Below are positions 26,566-36,507 of a stretch of DNA of 51,330 bases, piece after piece. Each line of letters opens with the position of its first letter. The first letter of the stretch is position 1. This DNA comes from Aeromonas bivalvium. Lineage in GTDB: Bacteria; Pseudomonadota; Gammaproteobacteria; Enterobacterales; Aeromonadaceae. A program made the translations under genes and the position numbers. The notes under the pieces were generated by a model. The model had not been told where the DNA came from. It ran no database searches and saw only the letters and a program-made list of their open reading frames with translations. The stretch is taken from positions 62,239 through 113,568 of the forward strand of contig NZ_CDBT01000017.1 of assembly GCF_000819765.1 (NCBI RefSeq), read 5' to 3'.

Positions 26566-29076
26566 CTAGCCCCCCAGGCTTGCCTCCCGGGCCGGGAACA
26601 TGGGGTCTATCCCTGCCGCCGACTCGGGTGCGCCGAAGGCGGTGACCGCCGGTATCTCCCCTTCGAACCTGGCAACCTCCACCAGGGCGGTGTGGGCCGT
26701 GGTGGCCTGGGAGAGGCTGGAGGCGCCTATGTCGGCGGTCAGCACATTGGGATCGCCATAGGTGCACAGGGTGCCGACCTTGCCCCCTTCCTGGGGGCCG
26801 TACCAGGCGCCCTCATGGATGCGCACCACGCCAGGAGCGTAGTCCTCGCTCACCACCAGGCCCGCCAGTACCTGACCGCGACCGTTGAACACCCGCACCA
26901 GATCCCCGTCCTTGAGGCCGCGCGCCCTGGCATCTGCCGGGCTCATGTAGAGGGGCTCGCGCCCCTGCACCGTGTAGCTGGCGCGGTAGTCGTCCGAGGA
27001 GCAGAGCTGGCTGTGCAGCCGCTTGTCCGGATGGCAGGATTGCAGGTGCAGCGGGAATTGCTGGCTGCCCGGGCCGCCGTGGGAGCGCTCATAGGGTTCA
27101 ATCCAGACCGGGTGGCCGGGGCAATCGGCATAGCCGAAGTCGGCGATGGTCTTGGAGTAGATCTCGATGAGGCCAGAAGGTGTGCCAAGCGGTTCCAGAT
27201 CCGGCTCCTGGCGGAAGGCGGCATGGCGCACCCAGGGCTCCCCGGCCGGGAAGCTGACGAAGCCTTCCCCATGCCAGAACTGGCTGAAGCGGGGCAGGCG
27301 CACCCCTATGCCACGGCCCTGCAGGCGGGCATCGTCATAGATGCTCTGGATCCACTCCAGCTTGCTCTTGCCGCCGGTGAACTCGGCCTCGCGCCCGAAG
27401 CGACGACAGAGATCGGCGAAGATGTCGTAGTCGTCGCGCGCCTCGAACAGGGGCTCCACTATCTTGTGCATGGCCAGGATGCCGGCGTTGGCGTGGGAAC
27501 CCCACTGCTCCAAGTCGTCGCGCTCATAGGTGGTGGTGGCGGGCAGCACTATGTCGGCGAAGCGGCAGCTGGCGGTCCACTGGTGGTCGATGCTGACCAC
27601 GGTTTCCAGCCTGCGCCAGGCGGCGATCATCTTGTTGCGATCCTGCTGATGGTGGAAGGGGTTGTTGCCGCAGAACACCGCCATCTTCATGGCCGGGTAG
27701 GTGATCTTCTGGCCGTTGAAGTCGATGGTCTTGCCCGGATTGAGGATGCAGTCGACGAAGCGGGCCACAGGGATGAACTTGGAGTACCCCTTGAAGTCGC
27801 CGTCGTGCAGCGGCTTGGTGCCGGGAATGACGGAGCTGAAACCGGACATGACGGGGCCGTTGGAGGTGATGGTGCCGGCGCCATTGTAGTGCCATCCGAA
27901 GCCAAATCCGCCGCCGGGCAGGCCGATCTGGCCCAGCATGGCCGCCAGCACCACCAGCATCCAGGCGTACTGCTCGCCATGGTGCATGCGCTGCACGCAC
28001 CAGCCGCCGATGAGCTGGGTGCGGCCACTGGCCATGGTCCGTGCCAGCTCGCGTATGGTGTCGGCAGACACGCCGCAGATTGCCGCCGCCCAGTCGGCGC
28101 TCTTGGGTTGACCGTCGCTGGTGCCCAGCAGGTAGGGCAGGAACTTGTCGTAGCCCGTGGTGTACTCCTTGAGGAACCTGGCGTCGTGCAGCCCCTCGCT
28201 GTGCAGGGTGTGCGCCAGCGCCAGCATCAAGGGCAGATCGGTCTGGGGGTTGAGGGCAAGCTGTTCGCAGCCGAGGAACTTCTGGGTCTTGGATTTGACC
28301 GGATCGACGCTGATCACCCGGATCTCGCCCCTGGCCACCTTCTCTTTGAGCTGCGCCCAGTAGTCGTAGACCCCGTGATCCGGCACCAGCCAGCCCACCT
28401 GCAGGTTCTTGATGGGGTCGGACCCCCAGATGACGATGGTCTTGCTGCGTTCCAGCACCAGGGGCCAGGAGGTCTGCTGCTCGTACACCTCCATGGCGCC
28501 CGCCACATGGGGCAGGATCACCTGGGCGGCGCCGGTGGAGTAGTCCCCCGCCTTGGCGAGATAGGTGCCGTGCAGGTTCATGGCGCGCCCCAGCATGGCC
28601 CCGGCGGAGTGGAACTTGCCCACCGACTGCCAGCCGGAGTGGCCGGCATAGAGGGCGCTCGGGCCATGGGTTTTCTGCACCCGCTCCAGCTCGTGATAGA
28701 AGAAATCCAGGGCCTGGGACCAGGTCACCCGCACGAAGCGGTTCTGGCCACGCTCGCGGGTGTCGGACAGGTGCCCCTGGCGCAGCCAGTCAAGGCGCAC
28801 CATGGGATAGCGGACCCGGGAGGGGTTGTAGACCACCTCACGCAAGCCTTGCAGCATCTCGGTCGGGTGCTTGTCGTGCTCGAAGGGGCGGGTCTCGACC
28901 CAGCGCCCCTCGACCACCCGGGCGCGGAAGGCGCCCCAGTGGGAGCCTGACAGCACCAGCTTGTCCTGGGCCTCGGCGGCCTGTACCGCGCGCCCCAGCA
29001 GGGAGGGGCCAATCAGGGCTGCCGCACCACCGGCCAGCATGCCCCCCAGAAAACCACGTCGGGAAACTGAGATCAT
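26566..29076 (-). CDS. torA: Trimethylamine-N-oxide reductase, molybdoenzyme
   Basis: TorA is the periplasmic terminal reductase that reduces TMAO to trimethylamine, using bis-MGD molybdenum cofactor. The 836-residue protein has a Tat signal (SRRGFLGG at 5-12, cleavage probably near residues 33-34), the molybdenum-ligating Ser180 in GDYSTGAAQV, and DMSO-reductase-family motifs throughout (IWGSDPIKNLQ, GGWCVQRMHHGEQ, WTASCRFADIVLPATTTYE). It receives electrons from TorC, whose gene ends 27 bases upstream, and needs TorD, encoded downstream. No cysteine ligand for an N-terminal Fe-S cluster is present, as expected for this family. Confidence 0.97.
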   Translation of the reverse strand: MISVSRRGFLGGMLAGGAAALIGPSLLGRAVQAAEAQDKLVLSGSHWGAFRARVVEGRWVETRPFEHDKHPTEMLQGLREVVYNPSRVRYPMVRLDWLRQGHLSDTRERGQNRFVRVTWSQALDFFYHELERVQKTHGPSALYAGHSGWQSVGKFHSAGAMLGRAMNLHGTYLAKAGDYSTGAAQVILPHVAGAMEVYEQQTSWPLVLERSKTIVIWGSDPIKNLQVGWLVPDHGVYDYWAQLKEKVARGEIRVISVDPVKSKTQKFLGCEQLALNPQTDLPLMLALAHTLHSEGLHDARFLKEYTTGYDKFLPYLLGTSDGQPKSADWAAAICGVSADTIRELARTMASGRTQLIGGWCVQRMHHGEQYAWMLVVLAAMLGQIGLPGGGFGFGWHYNGAGTITSNGPVMSGFSSVIPGTKPLHDGDFKGYSKFIPVARFVDCILNPGKTIDFNGQKITYPAMKMAVFCGNNPFHHQQDRNKMIAAWRRLETVVSIDHQWTASCRFADIVLPATTTYERDDLEQWGSHANAGILAMHKIVEPLFEARDDYDIFADLCRRFGREAEFTGGKSKLEWIQSIYDDARLQGRGIGVRLPRFSQFWHGEGFVSFPAGEPWVRHAAFRQEPDLEPLGTPSGLIEIYSKTIADFGYADCPGHPVWIEPYERSHGGPGSQQFPLHLQSCHPDKRLHSQLCSSDDYRASYTVQGREPLYMSPADARARGLKDGDLVRVFNGRGQVLAGLVVSEDYAPGVVRIHEGAWYGPQEGGKVGTLCTYGDPNVLTADIGASSLSQATTAHTALVEVARFEGEIPAVTAFGAPESAAGIDPMFPAREASLGG

Positions 29077-29103
29077 TGTGTGTGTCCTCTCTCTGAGACT
29101 GGG

Positions 29104-30267
29104 TTAGTGCTGGCCCTGGCCACCGGTATCGGCGGCGTGGCTCTGCAGGTATTTGAGCAGGGTGCGCTCTTCCTCTTTGCTGAGGCGGTAGTAGGCCGAC
29201 ATCGCCTTGAGTCCCGAGATCCAGCCATTGGCGGTGAAGTGAGCCGGATCCGGCGCCCCGTGGCAGGAGTTGCAGGTGGATTTGTACATCTCGCCGGCGT
29301 AATCCCAGATGGGCTTGAGGGAGGGTTCGAGCCCCTTGCCATCGACCCAGGCGGTGACGGCAACCTGCTGCCAGCGGATATGGGTCGCCGGATCCGTCTG
29401 CTGCTCCAGCACAGTCTCATCGGCCTTGAGTTCATCGCGCACCGTGGCGACGAAGACCCGCTTGCCCATGTACTCGCTCAGCACCCGGCCCTTGCCGTCC
29501 TGCTCGCGCCAGCCCTGGATCCTGACCCTGAGCCGATCGTCGCCGCGCTCGAGCACCTCGATGCGGGACGCGGGCAGCAGACGGCCGGCCGGTTCGCTCG
29601 CCGTCTGGCTGGCAAACAGGTCCTTCTCGCCCAGGCTGTAGAGCACCTCGGCGGCGGGGGCCTCGGTCGCCTGGGCCTGCAGGGCGGCGAAACTGGCCCT
29701 GAAACCGCCGGCCATGTTGGGCAGCTCGTGGGCGATGCCCTTGTGGCACTCGATGCAGTTCATGTTCTTGGCGGCGGCATCCTTCATGGCCAGGGCCGCG
29801 GCGGGGGACTGCTTGGCGTGGTCCATGTTGTCGTAGCTGTGACAGGACTTGCAGGTCTTGGAGTTCTGGCTGCTCATGCGGGCCCAGACCCGTTCGGCCA
29901 GGTGCAGGCGCCTGTCCTCGAACTTCTCCTGGGTGTCGATGCTGTGGCCGATGAACTGCTGGTAGAGATCGTTGGCCGCCTCCATCTTGCGGGCCACCTT
30001 GCCGACGAAGTCTTTCGGCTGGTGGCAGTCGGTGCAGATGGCCTGGACGCCGGAGGCATTCTTGAAGTGCACCGACTCCTTGTACTCGGGGTAGACGGTG
30101 CTCTCCATGGTGTGACAGGAGATGCAGAACTCGAGGCTGCTGGTCTTCTCGAAGCCGTAATGCAGACCGACCGAGCCGGCCAGAGTGACGCCGACCCCGA
30201 CCAGTACCAGGGCCAGTACCGACCAGCGCCGACTGGGGGTGCGCAGGTATTGCCACAGTTTTTTCAT
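29104..30267 (-). CDS. torC: Pentaheme c-type cytochrome TorC
   Basis: TorC is a membrane-anchored, NapC/NirT-type cytochrome that oxidises quinol and passes electrons to TorA. The 387-residue protein has one N-terminal membrane anchor (about 15-35) and five CXXCH heme sites: CISCH (48-52), CTDCH (78-82), CKSCH (139-143), CIECH (171-175) and, in the separate C-terminal domain, CNSCH (332-336). That is the 4+1 arrangement of E. coli TorC (390 residues). It heads torC-torA-torD and diverges from torR, with tor-box-like sequences in between. Confidence 0.97.
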   Translation of the reverse strand: MKKLWQYLRTPSRRWSVLALVLVGVGVTLAGSVGLHYGFEKTSSLEFCISCHTMESTVYPEYKESVHFKNASGVQAICTDCHQPKDFVGKVARKMEAANDLYQQFIGHSIDTQEKFEDRRLHLAERVWARMSSQNSKTCKSCHSYDNMDHAKQSPAAALAMKDAAAKNMNCIECHKGIAHELPNMAGGFRASFAALQAQATEAPAAEVLYSLGEKDLFASQTASEPAGRLLPASRIEVLERGDDRLRVRIQGWREQDGKGRVLSEYMGKRVFVATVRDELKADETVLEQQTDPATHIRWQQVAVTAWVDGKGLEPSLKPIWDYAGEMYKSTCNSCHGAPDPAHFTANGWISGLKAMSAYYRLSKEEERTLLKYLQSHAADTGGQGQH

Positions 30268-30317
30268 GAGTGTTCGTCTCTTATGACTCTTTTGATGGGG
30301 GCCATGATAGGGAGATG

Positions 30318-30327
30318 CTGTGAACAG
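30318..30327 (-). promoter_or_regulatory. tor box-like site
   Basis: On the - strand this reads CTGTTCACAG, 8 of 10 matches to the E. coli TorR-binding decamer CTGTTCATAT. It lies 51 bases before the torC start. Confidence 0.5.
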
Positions 30328-30370
30328 GGTTGGCGGGGGAAATTAATGAAATAGGGGTATTTATGACAAA

Positions 30371-30380
30371 ATATGAATAG
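30371..30380 (-). promoter_or_regulatory. tor box-like site near torR
   Basis: On the - strand this reads CTATTCATAT, 9 of 10 matches to the TorR decamer. It lies just before torR, so it may serve both torC activation and torR autoregulation. A weaker AT-rich match lies at 30345-30354. Confidence 0.55.
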
Positions 30381-30414
30381 AATGATGACCCTGTTACTGC
30401 TGCGGAGCCCGCCG

Positions 30415-31125
30415 ATGCGCCCTCATATCCTGGTTGTTGAAGACGATGTCGTGACCCGCGAGAAACTGGTCGGCTATTTCGAGCGCGAAGGCTATCGGGT
30501 GAGCGCGGCGGGAGATGGCAAGGAGATGCGGGCCCTGCTGGCGCGGGAGAGCGTCTCCCTCATCATGCTCGACATCAACCTGCCCGGGGAGGATGGTCTG
30601 CAGCTGACCCGCGAGCTCAGGGCCCAGAGCAGGGTGGGCATCATCCTGGTGACGGGTCGCAGCGATGCGGTGGACAGAATCGTGGGCCTCGAGATGGGTG
30701 CCGATGACTATGTCACCAAGCCGTTCGAGCTGCGGGAGCTGCTGGTGCGGGTCAAGAACCTGCTGTGGCGCATCTCCCTGATGGGCAGCGAGACTCAAAG
30801 CGACGAGGGCGACGATGCGGTGCGCTTTGGCCCCTGGCGTTTCGACATTCCCCGTCGCCAGCTCAGCAAGGATGGGGTCCCCGTGCGCCTGACCAAGGCG
30901 GAGTACGAGCTGCTGGTGGCCTTCGTCGCCCACCCCGGGCGGGTGCTGAGCCGGGAGCGGATCCTCTCCCTCATCAGCCATCGCGGCGACGGGCCGAGCG
31001 ATCGCACCATAGACGTGCTGATCCGGCGGCTGCGGGGCAAGATGGAGCCGGATCCCCGGGATCCCCAGCTGTTCGTCACCGTGCACGGCGAGGGCTATCT
31101 GTTCGCCGCCGAGCTGCAACCCTGA
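30415..31125 (+). CDS. torR: Response regulator TorR
   Basis: TorR is the OmpR-type regulator that switches on torCAD when TMAO is present. The 236-residue protein has a receiver domain with Asp10/Asp11, phospho-acceptor Asp53 (MLDINLPGEDG) and the KPFELREL switch region, then a winged-helix DNA-binding domain with LTKAEYELLVAF and TIDVLIRRLRGKM. The segment IILVTGRSDAVDRIVGLEMGADDY is nearly that of E. coli TorR. The ATG at 30415 is chosen for the family N-terminus and the GGAG 7 bases upstream; an in-frame ATG at 30373 would overlap a tor box. A decayed copy of its 3' end follows the stop. Confidence 0.95.
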   Translation: MRPHILVVEDDVVTREKLVGYFEREGYRVSAAGDGKEMRALLARESVSLIMLDINLPGEDGLQLTRELRAQSRVGIILVTGRSDAVDRIVGLEMGADDYVTKPFELRELLVRVKNLLWRISLMGSETQSDEGDDAVRFGPWRFDIPRRQLSKDGVPVRLTKAEYELLVAFVAHPGRVLSRERILSLISHRGDGPSDRTIDVLIRRLRGKMEPDPRDPQLFVTVHGEGYLFAAELQP

Positions 31126-31212
31126 GGCGAGCCCCCCCTGCCAGCTCCCCGGCGGCTCGTCACCGTGCCCGGCCAGGGCGCCCGGTTCGCCATGGCCGCG
31201 CCCTCATCCTGA
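31069..31212 (+). repeat. Decayed tandem copy of the torR 3' end
   Basis: The last 57 bases of torR (31069-31125) are repeated at 31153-31212 with 31 of 39 matches in the first 39 bases. The reading frame and stop codon line up: VTVHGEGYLFA...stop against VTVPGQGARFA...stop, and both stops are followed by GGCGA. The copy is beyond the gene and probably untranslated. Confidence 0.85.
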
Positions 31213-31269
31213 GGCGATCCCTCTGTTTGCTTCCCCTCTCTCCTGGCCTGGGCTTGCCCGGGGCCGGGC

Positions 31270-31545
31270 CTATTGGCTCCTGAACAGCACCCGGTGACAG
31301 CGGGGGCAGGCGTACTGATGGCGAAAGTCGGCCAGATGGACCCTGCCCTGCGCCTGCAATCCAAGGTGACCGCAGTGGTGACAGGCGATCCCGTCCTCGC
31401 CTCTGGCCTCGGGATGGAGAGCCAGGTACTGCTCCCGGGTGGGCAGGGACTGCCAGTCGACCGGGCGCCCCTTGCGCCCGCGACAGAAGTAGACCCAGTA
31501 GAACAGGGCAAAGCCCAGCAGGATCAACAGCAGCAGATGGTTCAT
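31270..31545 (-). CDS. Small membrane protein with a zinc ribbon
   Basis: The 91-residue product has one N-terminal membrane helix (about 3-21) followed by a soluble part with CHHC (residues 55-58) and CPRC (residues 80-83), a typical zinc-ribbon spacing. I do not recognise a named family. It lies just downstream of the GNAT gene on the same strand, separated by 11 bases that include the GGAGG ribosome site, so the two form a small operon inserted between torR and torT. No link to TMAO respiration is visible in the sequence. Confidence 0.7.
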   Translation of the reverse strand: MNHLLLLILLGFALFYWVYFCRGRKGRPVDWQSLPTREQYLALHPEARGEDGIACHHCGHLGLQAQGRVHLADFRHQYACPRCHRVLFRSQ

Positions 31546-31556
31546 GGGATGCCTCC

Positions 31557-32066
31557 TTATGCCGAGAGGTGGGGGTGGTGAGAGGGAAGAGGGGGCAGGG
31601 GGGTGATGAGCAACTGTCCCTCTGCATCAGGGAGCCCCTCCTTGCGCCAACCCTGGCGCAGACAGAAACGTTCGGCGGCCAGGTTGGCGGACAGGCAGCG
31701 CAGGGAGGCCGAGGTGCAGCCGGCGGCGCGGATCCGTTGCAGCGCCTGGGCCAGCAGCCAGCATCCCAAGCCCCGGCCTCGCCATTGTGGCACCAGGTAG
31801 ATCAGATGGATGTGGCCACGCCGGCTGCCATCCTGATGAACCATGACCGGCGCCAGGGCCAGCTGGCCAATGGGGCACAGATGATGGCAGAGGTGCAACA
31901 GGCCATGGGGCCGCTGCCGGGCCAGGGCATGGAGCCAGGCCCGGGTCTGGCGCTCGTCAAAGCCTGCGTCGCTGCCGTGGCCGATGCGCCAGGTATCCCG
32001 GTGACAGGCCAGGGTAAAGGCGGGATAGGGGTCTTGGCTGACGGGCTTGAGCATGAGGCTGGTCAT
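31557..32066 (-). CDS. GNAT-family N-acetyltransferase
   Basis: The 169-residue protein has the GNAT acetyl-CoA motif A, IYLVPQWRGRGLGCWLLAQAL, containing the Q/R-x-x-G-x-G/A loop (RGRGLG), and a motif B-like SANLAAERFCLRQGW. Such enzymes acetylate amines of small molecules or proteins; the substrate is not predictable. The ATG at 32066 is chosen because AGGAGA lies about 7 bases upstream, although the frame remains open further. It is co-directional with the zinc-ribbon gene and lies between torR and torT, an insertion not seen in the E. coli tor locus. Confidence 0.8.
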   Translation of the reverse strand: MTSLMLKPVSQDPYPAFTLACHRDTWRIGHGSDAGFDERQTRAWLHALARQRPHGLLHLCHHLCPIGQLALAPVMVHQDGSRRGHIHLIYLVPQWRGRGLGCWLLAQALQRIRAAGCTSASLRCLSANLAAERFCLRQGWRKEGLPDAEGQLLITPLPPLPSHHPHLSA

Positions 32067-32262
32067 CGGCTGTCTCCTGTCTTGCGCCATCCGGAGTGGA
32101 AAAAGGCTTCGCATGAGAATCATAGGTCCGCCGGGGAGGGGGAACCATGACGGGCGTCCGGTTTTGGGGCAGGAAGGTAGACAATCGACATCCTGTACAG
32201 CCTGGGTTCAGGTTTGGGCCGCGCCTCCCTGTCGTCTCTGCCACGGGAGACGTGGCCTGTCT

Positions 32263-33339
32263 TCACTGGCGGGGAGGCGGAGCGCCGGGGGCGAGGCGAT
32301 AGACGGGACGAAAGGCGGGGTCCGAGAGGGTGTCGCCGCTCGCGGCCAGGGGGCCGCTCAGGGTCAGGATGGCGGGCCCCATGCGGCGAGGGCACTGGGC
32401 CTCGCTGGCATCGGGGCGCTGCAACAGACAGACGGCCTGGGCCACGGCGAGGCGGCCCTGCTCGCGCATCTGATCGCTGTTGGCCAGTGCCAGCCTGCCG
32501 CGCAGCAGGGCACGCTGCACCCCGTGACTGAAGTAGATGGCGAGCACGGCGGGCCCCTGTCCGGCGCCCTGATCCCCACGGCGGGCCAGCTCGTTCACCG
32601 CCACCTCGGCCGCCATGGCCCCCCCCACCAGATAGTCGAGGTGCGGATGGCGGGTCAGCAACTGTTGCACCAGGCTGCGCTGGATCTCGCGGCTGTTGTC
32701 ACCGCGCAGCGTGTCCACCAGGGTGATGGCACTGCCGGCGATGGCGGCGGAAAAGCCCGGTTCGACCACGCTGTTGCCGCCCCGGCCTTCGGGCCCGGGC
32801 AAGAGGGCGACCCGCACCGGCGGGCTGCCGGCGGGATGACGCAGGGCCAGCCAGTGGCCGATGCGCCACCCCATCTGATACCAGGGCACGCCGACCTGGG
32901 CGACCACATGGGCGGGAGGCAGGGCGTTGACCAGGCCGAACACGGGCAGCGGACTCTTGCCAATGGCCTCGGCCAGCGCAGGCCCATCGACGGCGCCGAG
33001 CAAGATGGCGTCACTGCCCTCCCGGGCGCACGCGGCGAGCTGGCGTGCCTGCTCGCTGCTGGCGCCATAGCCCCCCGCCTCATGGACCCGCAAGCCGACG
33101 CCGAGTCGGCTTGCCTCCTCCACCATGCCCTGATTGACCGAGAGCCAGTAGGCATCGCGCAGATGCGGGTAGAGGGCGCACAGCTCGAAGGGGCGCTCGG
33201 CGCGCACCGGGCCGGTCCAGGACAAGGGGGATGGCAACTGCAACGGGTCCGCCGTCTCGGGCCAGGGCTGAATGGTGAAGGCCGCCCGGGCGCAGACGGC
33301 GGGCAGGGTGAGCAGCAGGCAGAGGATCAGGCTTCGCAT
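32263..33339 (-). CDS. torT: Periplasmic TMAO-sensing protein TorT
   Basis: TorT binds TMAO in the periplasm and passes the signal to the TorS sensor. The 358-residue protein has a signal peptide (MRSLILCLLLTLPAVCARA) and a type I periplasmic-binding fold: LCALYPHLRDAYWLSVNQGM, DAILLGAVDGPAL and GGAMAAEVAVNEL. The length is close to E. coli TorT (342). The start at 33339 is chosen because it gives a clean signal peptide; a longer in-frame start does not. It diverges from torS with 71 bases between them. Confidence 0.9.
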   Translation of the reverse strand: MRSLILCLLLTLPAVCARAAFTIQPWPETADPLQLPSPLSWTGPVRAERPFELCALYPHLRDAYWLSVNQGMVEEASRLGVGLRVHEAGGYGASSEQARQLAACAREGSDAILLGAVDGPALAEAIGKSPLPVFGLVNALPPAHVVAQVGVPWYQMGWRIGHWLALRHPAGSPPVRVALLPGPEGRGGNSVVEPGFSAAIAGSAITLVDTLRGDNSREIQRSLVQQLLTRHPHLDYLVGGAMAAEVAVNELARRGDQGAGQGPAVLAIYFSHGVQRALLRGRLALANSDQMREQGRLAVAQAVCLLQRPDASEAQCPRRMGPAILTLSGPLAASGDTLSDPAFRPVYRLAPGAPPPRQ

Positions 33340-33410
33340 GGGAGCAGCTTTTGTTACAGTGTGAGACCATATTATCCCGACAATCACAGTGACAACCAAG
33401 GGGCCCTGTC

Positions 33411-36293
33411 GTGCGCACTCTCTCCGGTCTTGGCGGCAAGCTGCTGCTCGCCTTCTCCCTGATGGCCCTGCTGACCCTGACCGCCTCCCTGGTGGGCTGG
33501 CTTGGCCTGGGCCATCTGGGGGGGCTGGAGCGGCGGCTGCAACATACCCTGCTGACCCTGGACGGCGCCCGGGAACTGGCCCAGGTGAGCGGCGACATCC
33601 TCGCCTCGTCCCGCCTGCTCACCATGGCGGCCAACGAGGCGGAGCGAAGCCATCAGGGCCGGTTGCTGACCCTGCAGGGCCAGCAGTTGCAACGGCTGCT
33701 CGACCAGCTGGGGGAGGGGCGCGAGCAGGATGTCGCCTGGCAATCTCTGGATCAGCTGGGCTTGGCCATTCTGGGCAACCTGGGGCAGCAGGGGCGCCTG
33801 GTGGGGGAGCGGCTGGCGCTGCAAGGGCAGGGAGAGACGCTGCGCGGCGAGCTGGTGGCGGCGTCCGGCCGGGTCGCCGAACTGGCTCGCAGCCAGATGG
33901 AGAATGCCCAGACGGTCACGGTGGCCAACATCAGCGGCCTCTATGCCCTGCGGGGGGAGGCCGCCCGCTCGGCCCTGGATACCCTGCTCGAACAGGATCT
34001 CGACTGGCTGGAGCAGATGACGGAGCTGCGCCATCGCACCCTGATGCAGCAGCAGCGGCTCGAGGAGCTGTGGCGTGCCGACAACGGGGCTCGCCTCGAT
34101 GGATTGATGGCGGAGTATGAACAGGATCTGGCGGTGATCCGGCTCAGGGCCGGGGCCGTCGCCGATCCCGGGCGTCGCCTGCGAGTGGCTGACGCCCTGG
34201 ACCAGCTGGCCCGGGGGGAGCGGCTTGGCGAAATCCGTCGCCAATGGCTGGGGGTAGGGCAGGCCCTGGCCGCGCTCTCGGCCAGCAATCAGGTACTGAT
34301 GGAGCGGCTCAACGGCAGCGTGGCCGAGGGGGTTCATGATGCCCGCAGCTCCCTGGCCCAGAGCCAGAGCCGCCTGAGCGAGCGGCTGGCGTTGACCGAG
34401 CATGGCCTGGGGCTGATCGGGGCCTTGACCCTGCTGGCCTTGGGCCTGTTGATGTGGCGCTTCGTCTATGGTCGCATCGTCTGGCCGTTGCAGCGCACCA
34501 CCCGGGGGCTGAGCGCCCTGGCCCAGGGGGATCTGGGTCAGCCCCTGCCTCCCGTCGGCGGGGGAGACGAACTGGCGCAGTTGGCCCGGGCGCTGGCGGT
34601 GTTTCGCGACAACGCCATCGAGCTGCGCCGCTATCAGCAGGAGCTCGAATCCCGGGTGGCGGAGCGCACGGATCAGCTCAGCCTGGTCAATGCCCGCCTC
34701 AACGAGGAGGTGGCCAAGCAGGCCCAGGCCAGGGCCGAGGCGGAGCAGGCCAATCGCGCCAAGTCGGTCTTCCTCGCCACCATGAGCCACGAGATCCGCA
34801 CCCCCATGAACGGCATCCTAGGGGGCCTGAGCCTGCTGGAGGGCACAGGGCTCGATCCCGGTCAGCAGCGCTATCTGGCCGCCATCAGCCAGAGCGGTGA
34901 ATCCCTGCTCGAGATCCTCAATGACATCCTCGACTACTCCAAGATAGAGGCGGGCCACCTGGAGGCGAGGCGGGCGCCCTTCGATCTGCACGCCCTGGCT
35001 TGGGATCTGCTGGCGCTGTTTCGTCCCAGGGCAGAGGCCAAGGGGCTGAGCCTGTGCCTGTCACTGGCGCCCGAAGTGCCTCGCGCCGTCGAGGGAGATG
35101 GCGGCAAGCTGCGCCAGGTGCTGAGCAATCTGATTGGCAACGGCATCAAGTTCACCCGCAGCGGGGAGGTGCGGCTGACCATGGCGCCCCTCGGCTGTCG
35201 GGGCCCCTGCCCCCAGCCCTGTATCGCCTTCACGGTGAGCGACACCGGGCCCGGCATCCCCCCGGGCGAGCAGGACAGGGTGTTCGAGGCGTTTCGCCAG
35301 CGGCGGCGGGATGCGGGCCATAGTGGCGGAACCGGTCTGGGACTGGCCATCAGCCGCCGTCTGGTCGAGGCCATGGGGGGCGCGCTTGCCCTCGCCAGCG
35401 AGCCGGGCCTAGGCTGTCGCTTCTCGTTCAGTCTGGCGTTGCAGCCCACGGCCCTGCTGCAACCGCGCCAGCGGGAGCGGCTATCCATCCATGCCCCGCG
35501 GGACATTCTCCTGGTAGAGGACAACGAGATAAACCGGCTGGTGGCCGAGGGGATGCTGCTGCGCCTCGGTCATCGAGTGGTGATGGCCGAGGATGGCCGC
35601 GCCGCCCTGGCCGCCATCACGGCGCGCCCCTTCGATCTGGCCCTGCTCGACATCAATCTGCCGGACACAGATGGCCTGAGCCTGAGGGAGGACCTGGTGG
35701 CCATCAGCGAGGAAGAGCATGACAGCCCCCTGCCTGCCATCGCCATCTCGGCCCAGATGTACCCGGAGGACATACAGCACTGCCTGGCGAGCGGCTTTGC
35801 CGGTTTCGTCGGCAAGCCGGTGCGTCTGGCCGAGCTGGCCGACGCCATTACCGGGATCTTTGCCGACGAGGGCCAGGTGCCAGGGCTTCCTGCCGCGGCC
35901 CCGACCGGGCCCAGGGGGGAGGTTGCGCCTCGGGACGCCCTTGCCTCCTTCGAAGTAGATCCCGCCGAGTTTGCCGCCACGAGGGCGCAGCTGGACGAGG
36001 ATCTTGCACTGCTGGGAGCCAGGCGCCTCGCCACCATGCTGACCCTGTTCGCGCAGCAGGGGGGCGAGCTGGTGGCCGACTTGCAGGGGAGTGACGCCGG
36101 GCCGGAGCGTGACCGGCTCGCCCACAAGCTCAAGGGCAGCGCCGCCAGCCTGGGGCTGGCGAGGCTGGTCCAGGTGTGCGAGGGGCTGGAGTCGGGGCGG
36201 GTGGCGCCCGGCGTCCTGGCGCAGGAGTGGCCCAGGGCCCTGGGGATCCTGACGCACTGGCGGCGGGCGCAGGGATGGGACAGCGAGGAATGA
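33411..36293 (+). CDS. torS: Hybrid sensor histidine kinase TorS
   Basis: TorS detects TorT-bound TMAO and phosphorylates TorR by a four-step relay. In order: membrane helix (about 9-33), periplasmic helical sensor (about 35-330), second helix (about 333-353), HAMP, HisKA with His460 in [10 protein letters not shown], ATPase domain (N577, DTGPGIP at 611-617, GTGLGLA), receiver with Asp747 in [11 protein letters not shown], and a C-terminal HPt with His905 in [13 protein letters not shown]. All phospho-sites are present. It is 960 residues against 914 in E. coli. The start is GTG with AAGGGG upstream. A 17-base unit starting at the stop codon (TGACGCAAAGG...) occurs twice. Confidence 0.95.
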   Translation: MRTLSGLGGKLLLAFSLMALLTLTASLVGWLGLGHLGGLERRLQHTLLTLDGARELAQVSGDILASSRLLTMAANEAERSHQGRLLTLQGQQLQRLLDQLGEGREQDVAWQSLDQLGLAILGNLGQQGRLVGERLALQGQGETLRGELVAASGRVAELARSQMENAQTVTVANISGLYALRGEAARSALDTLLEQDLDWLEQMTELRHRTLMQQQRLEELWRADNGARLDGLMAEYEQDLAVIRLRAGAVADPGRRLRVADALDQLARGERLGEIRRQWLGVGQALAALSASNQVLMERLNGSVAEGVHDARSSLAQSQSRLSERLALTEHGLGLIGALTLLALGLLMWRFVYGRIVWPLQRTTRGLSALAQGDLGQPLPPVGGGDELAQLARALAVFRDNAIELRRYQQELESRVAERTDQLSLVNARLNEEVAKQAQARAEAEQANRAKSVFLATMSHEIRTPMNGILGGLSLLEGTGLDPGQQRYLAAISQSGESLLEILNDILDYSKIEAGHLEARRAPFDLHALAWDLLALFRPRAEAKGLSLCLSLAPEVPRAVEGDGGKLRQVLSNLIGNGIKFTRSGEVRLTMAPLGCRGPCPQPCIAFTVSDTGPGIPPGEQDRVFEAFRQRRRDAGHSGGTGLGLAISRRLVEAMGGALALASEPGLGCRFSFSLALQPTALLQPRQRERLSIHAPRDILLVEDNEINRLVAEGMLLRLGHRVVMAEDGRAALAAITARPFDLALLDINLPDTDGLSLREDLVAISEEEHDSPLPAIAISAQMYPEDIQHCLASGFAGFVGKPVRLAELADAITGIFADEGQVPGLPAAAPTGPRGEVAPRDALASFEVDPAEFAATRAQLDEDLALLGARRLATMLTLFAQQGGELVADLQGSDAGPERDRLAHKLKGSAASLGLARLVQVCEGLESGRVAPGVLAQEWPRALGILTHWRRAQGWDSEE

Positions 36294-36479
36294 CGCAAAG
36301 GGAAGAGTGACGCAAAGGAGAGGGTGCTCCCCGGCCCGATGAGAGAGCGGCTGGCCCCCCATCCGGGGAGAAGGGCGAGAATTTCTGGTTTTATTACATT
36401 TATTCAACATTTTTTTGGGTGGTCGGACTGTCCCTTTGATGTCGCTGCGGTTACAATGCGCGGGCCCCATATCGCCCAT

Positions 36480-36495
36480 GCGCAAACGATTTTCA
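36480..36495 (+). promoter_or_regulatory. PurR-like operator before glyA
   Basis: GCGCAAACGATTTTCA resembles the PurR consensus ACGCAAACGNTTNCNT at most positions, including the core GCAAACG. It lies just before the glyA ribosome site (AGGAGA). E. coli glyA is known to be repressed by PurR, so the position is sensible. A -10-like TACAAT is at 36452-36457. Confidence 0.5.
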
Positions 36496-36507
36496 GGAGA
36501 TAAACGG

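Noticed and set aside
26500..28950. 816-codon + strand frame opposite torA
   Set aside because: Antisense frame; torA itself is unambiguous by cofactor ligand, signal peptide and operon.
32100..32125. Fur-box-like ATGAGAATCATA upstream of the GNAT gene
   Set aside because: Only a partial match to the 19-bp consensus and no iron-related gene nearby.
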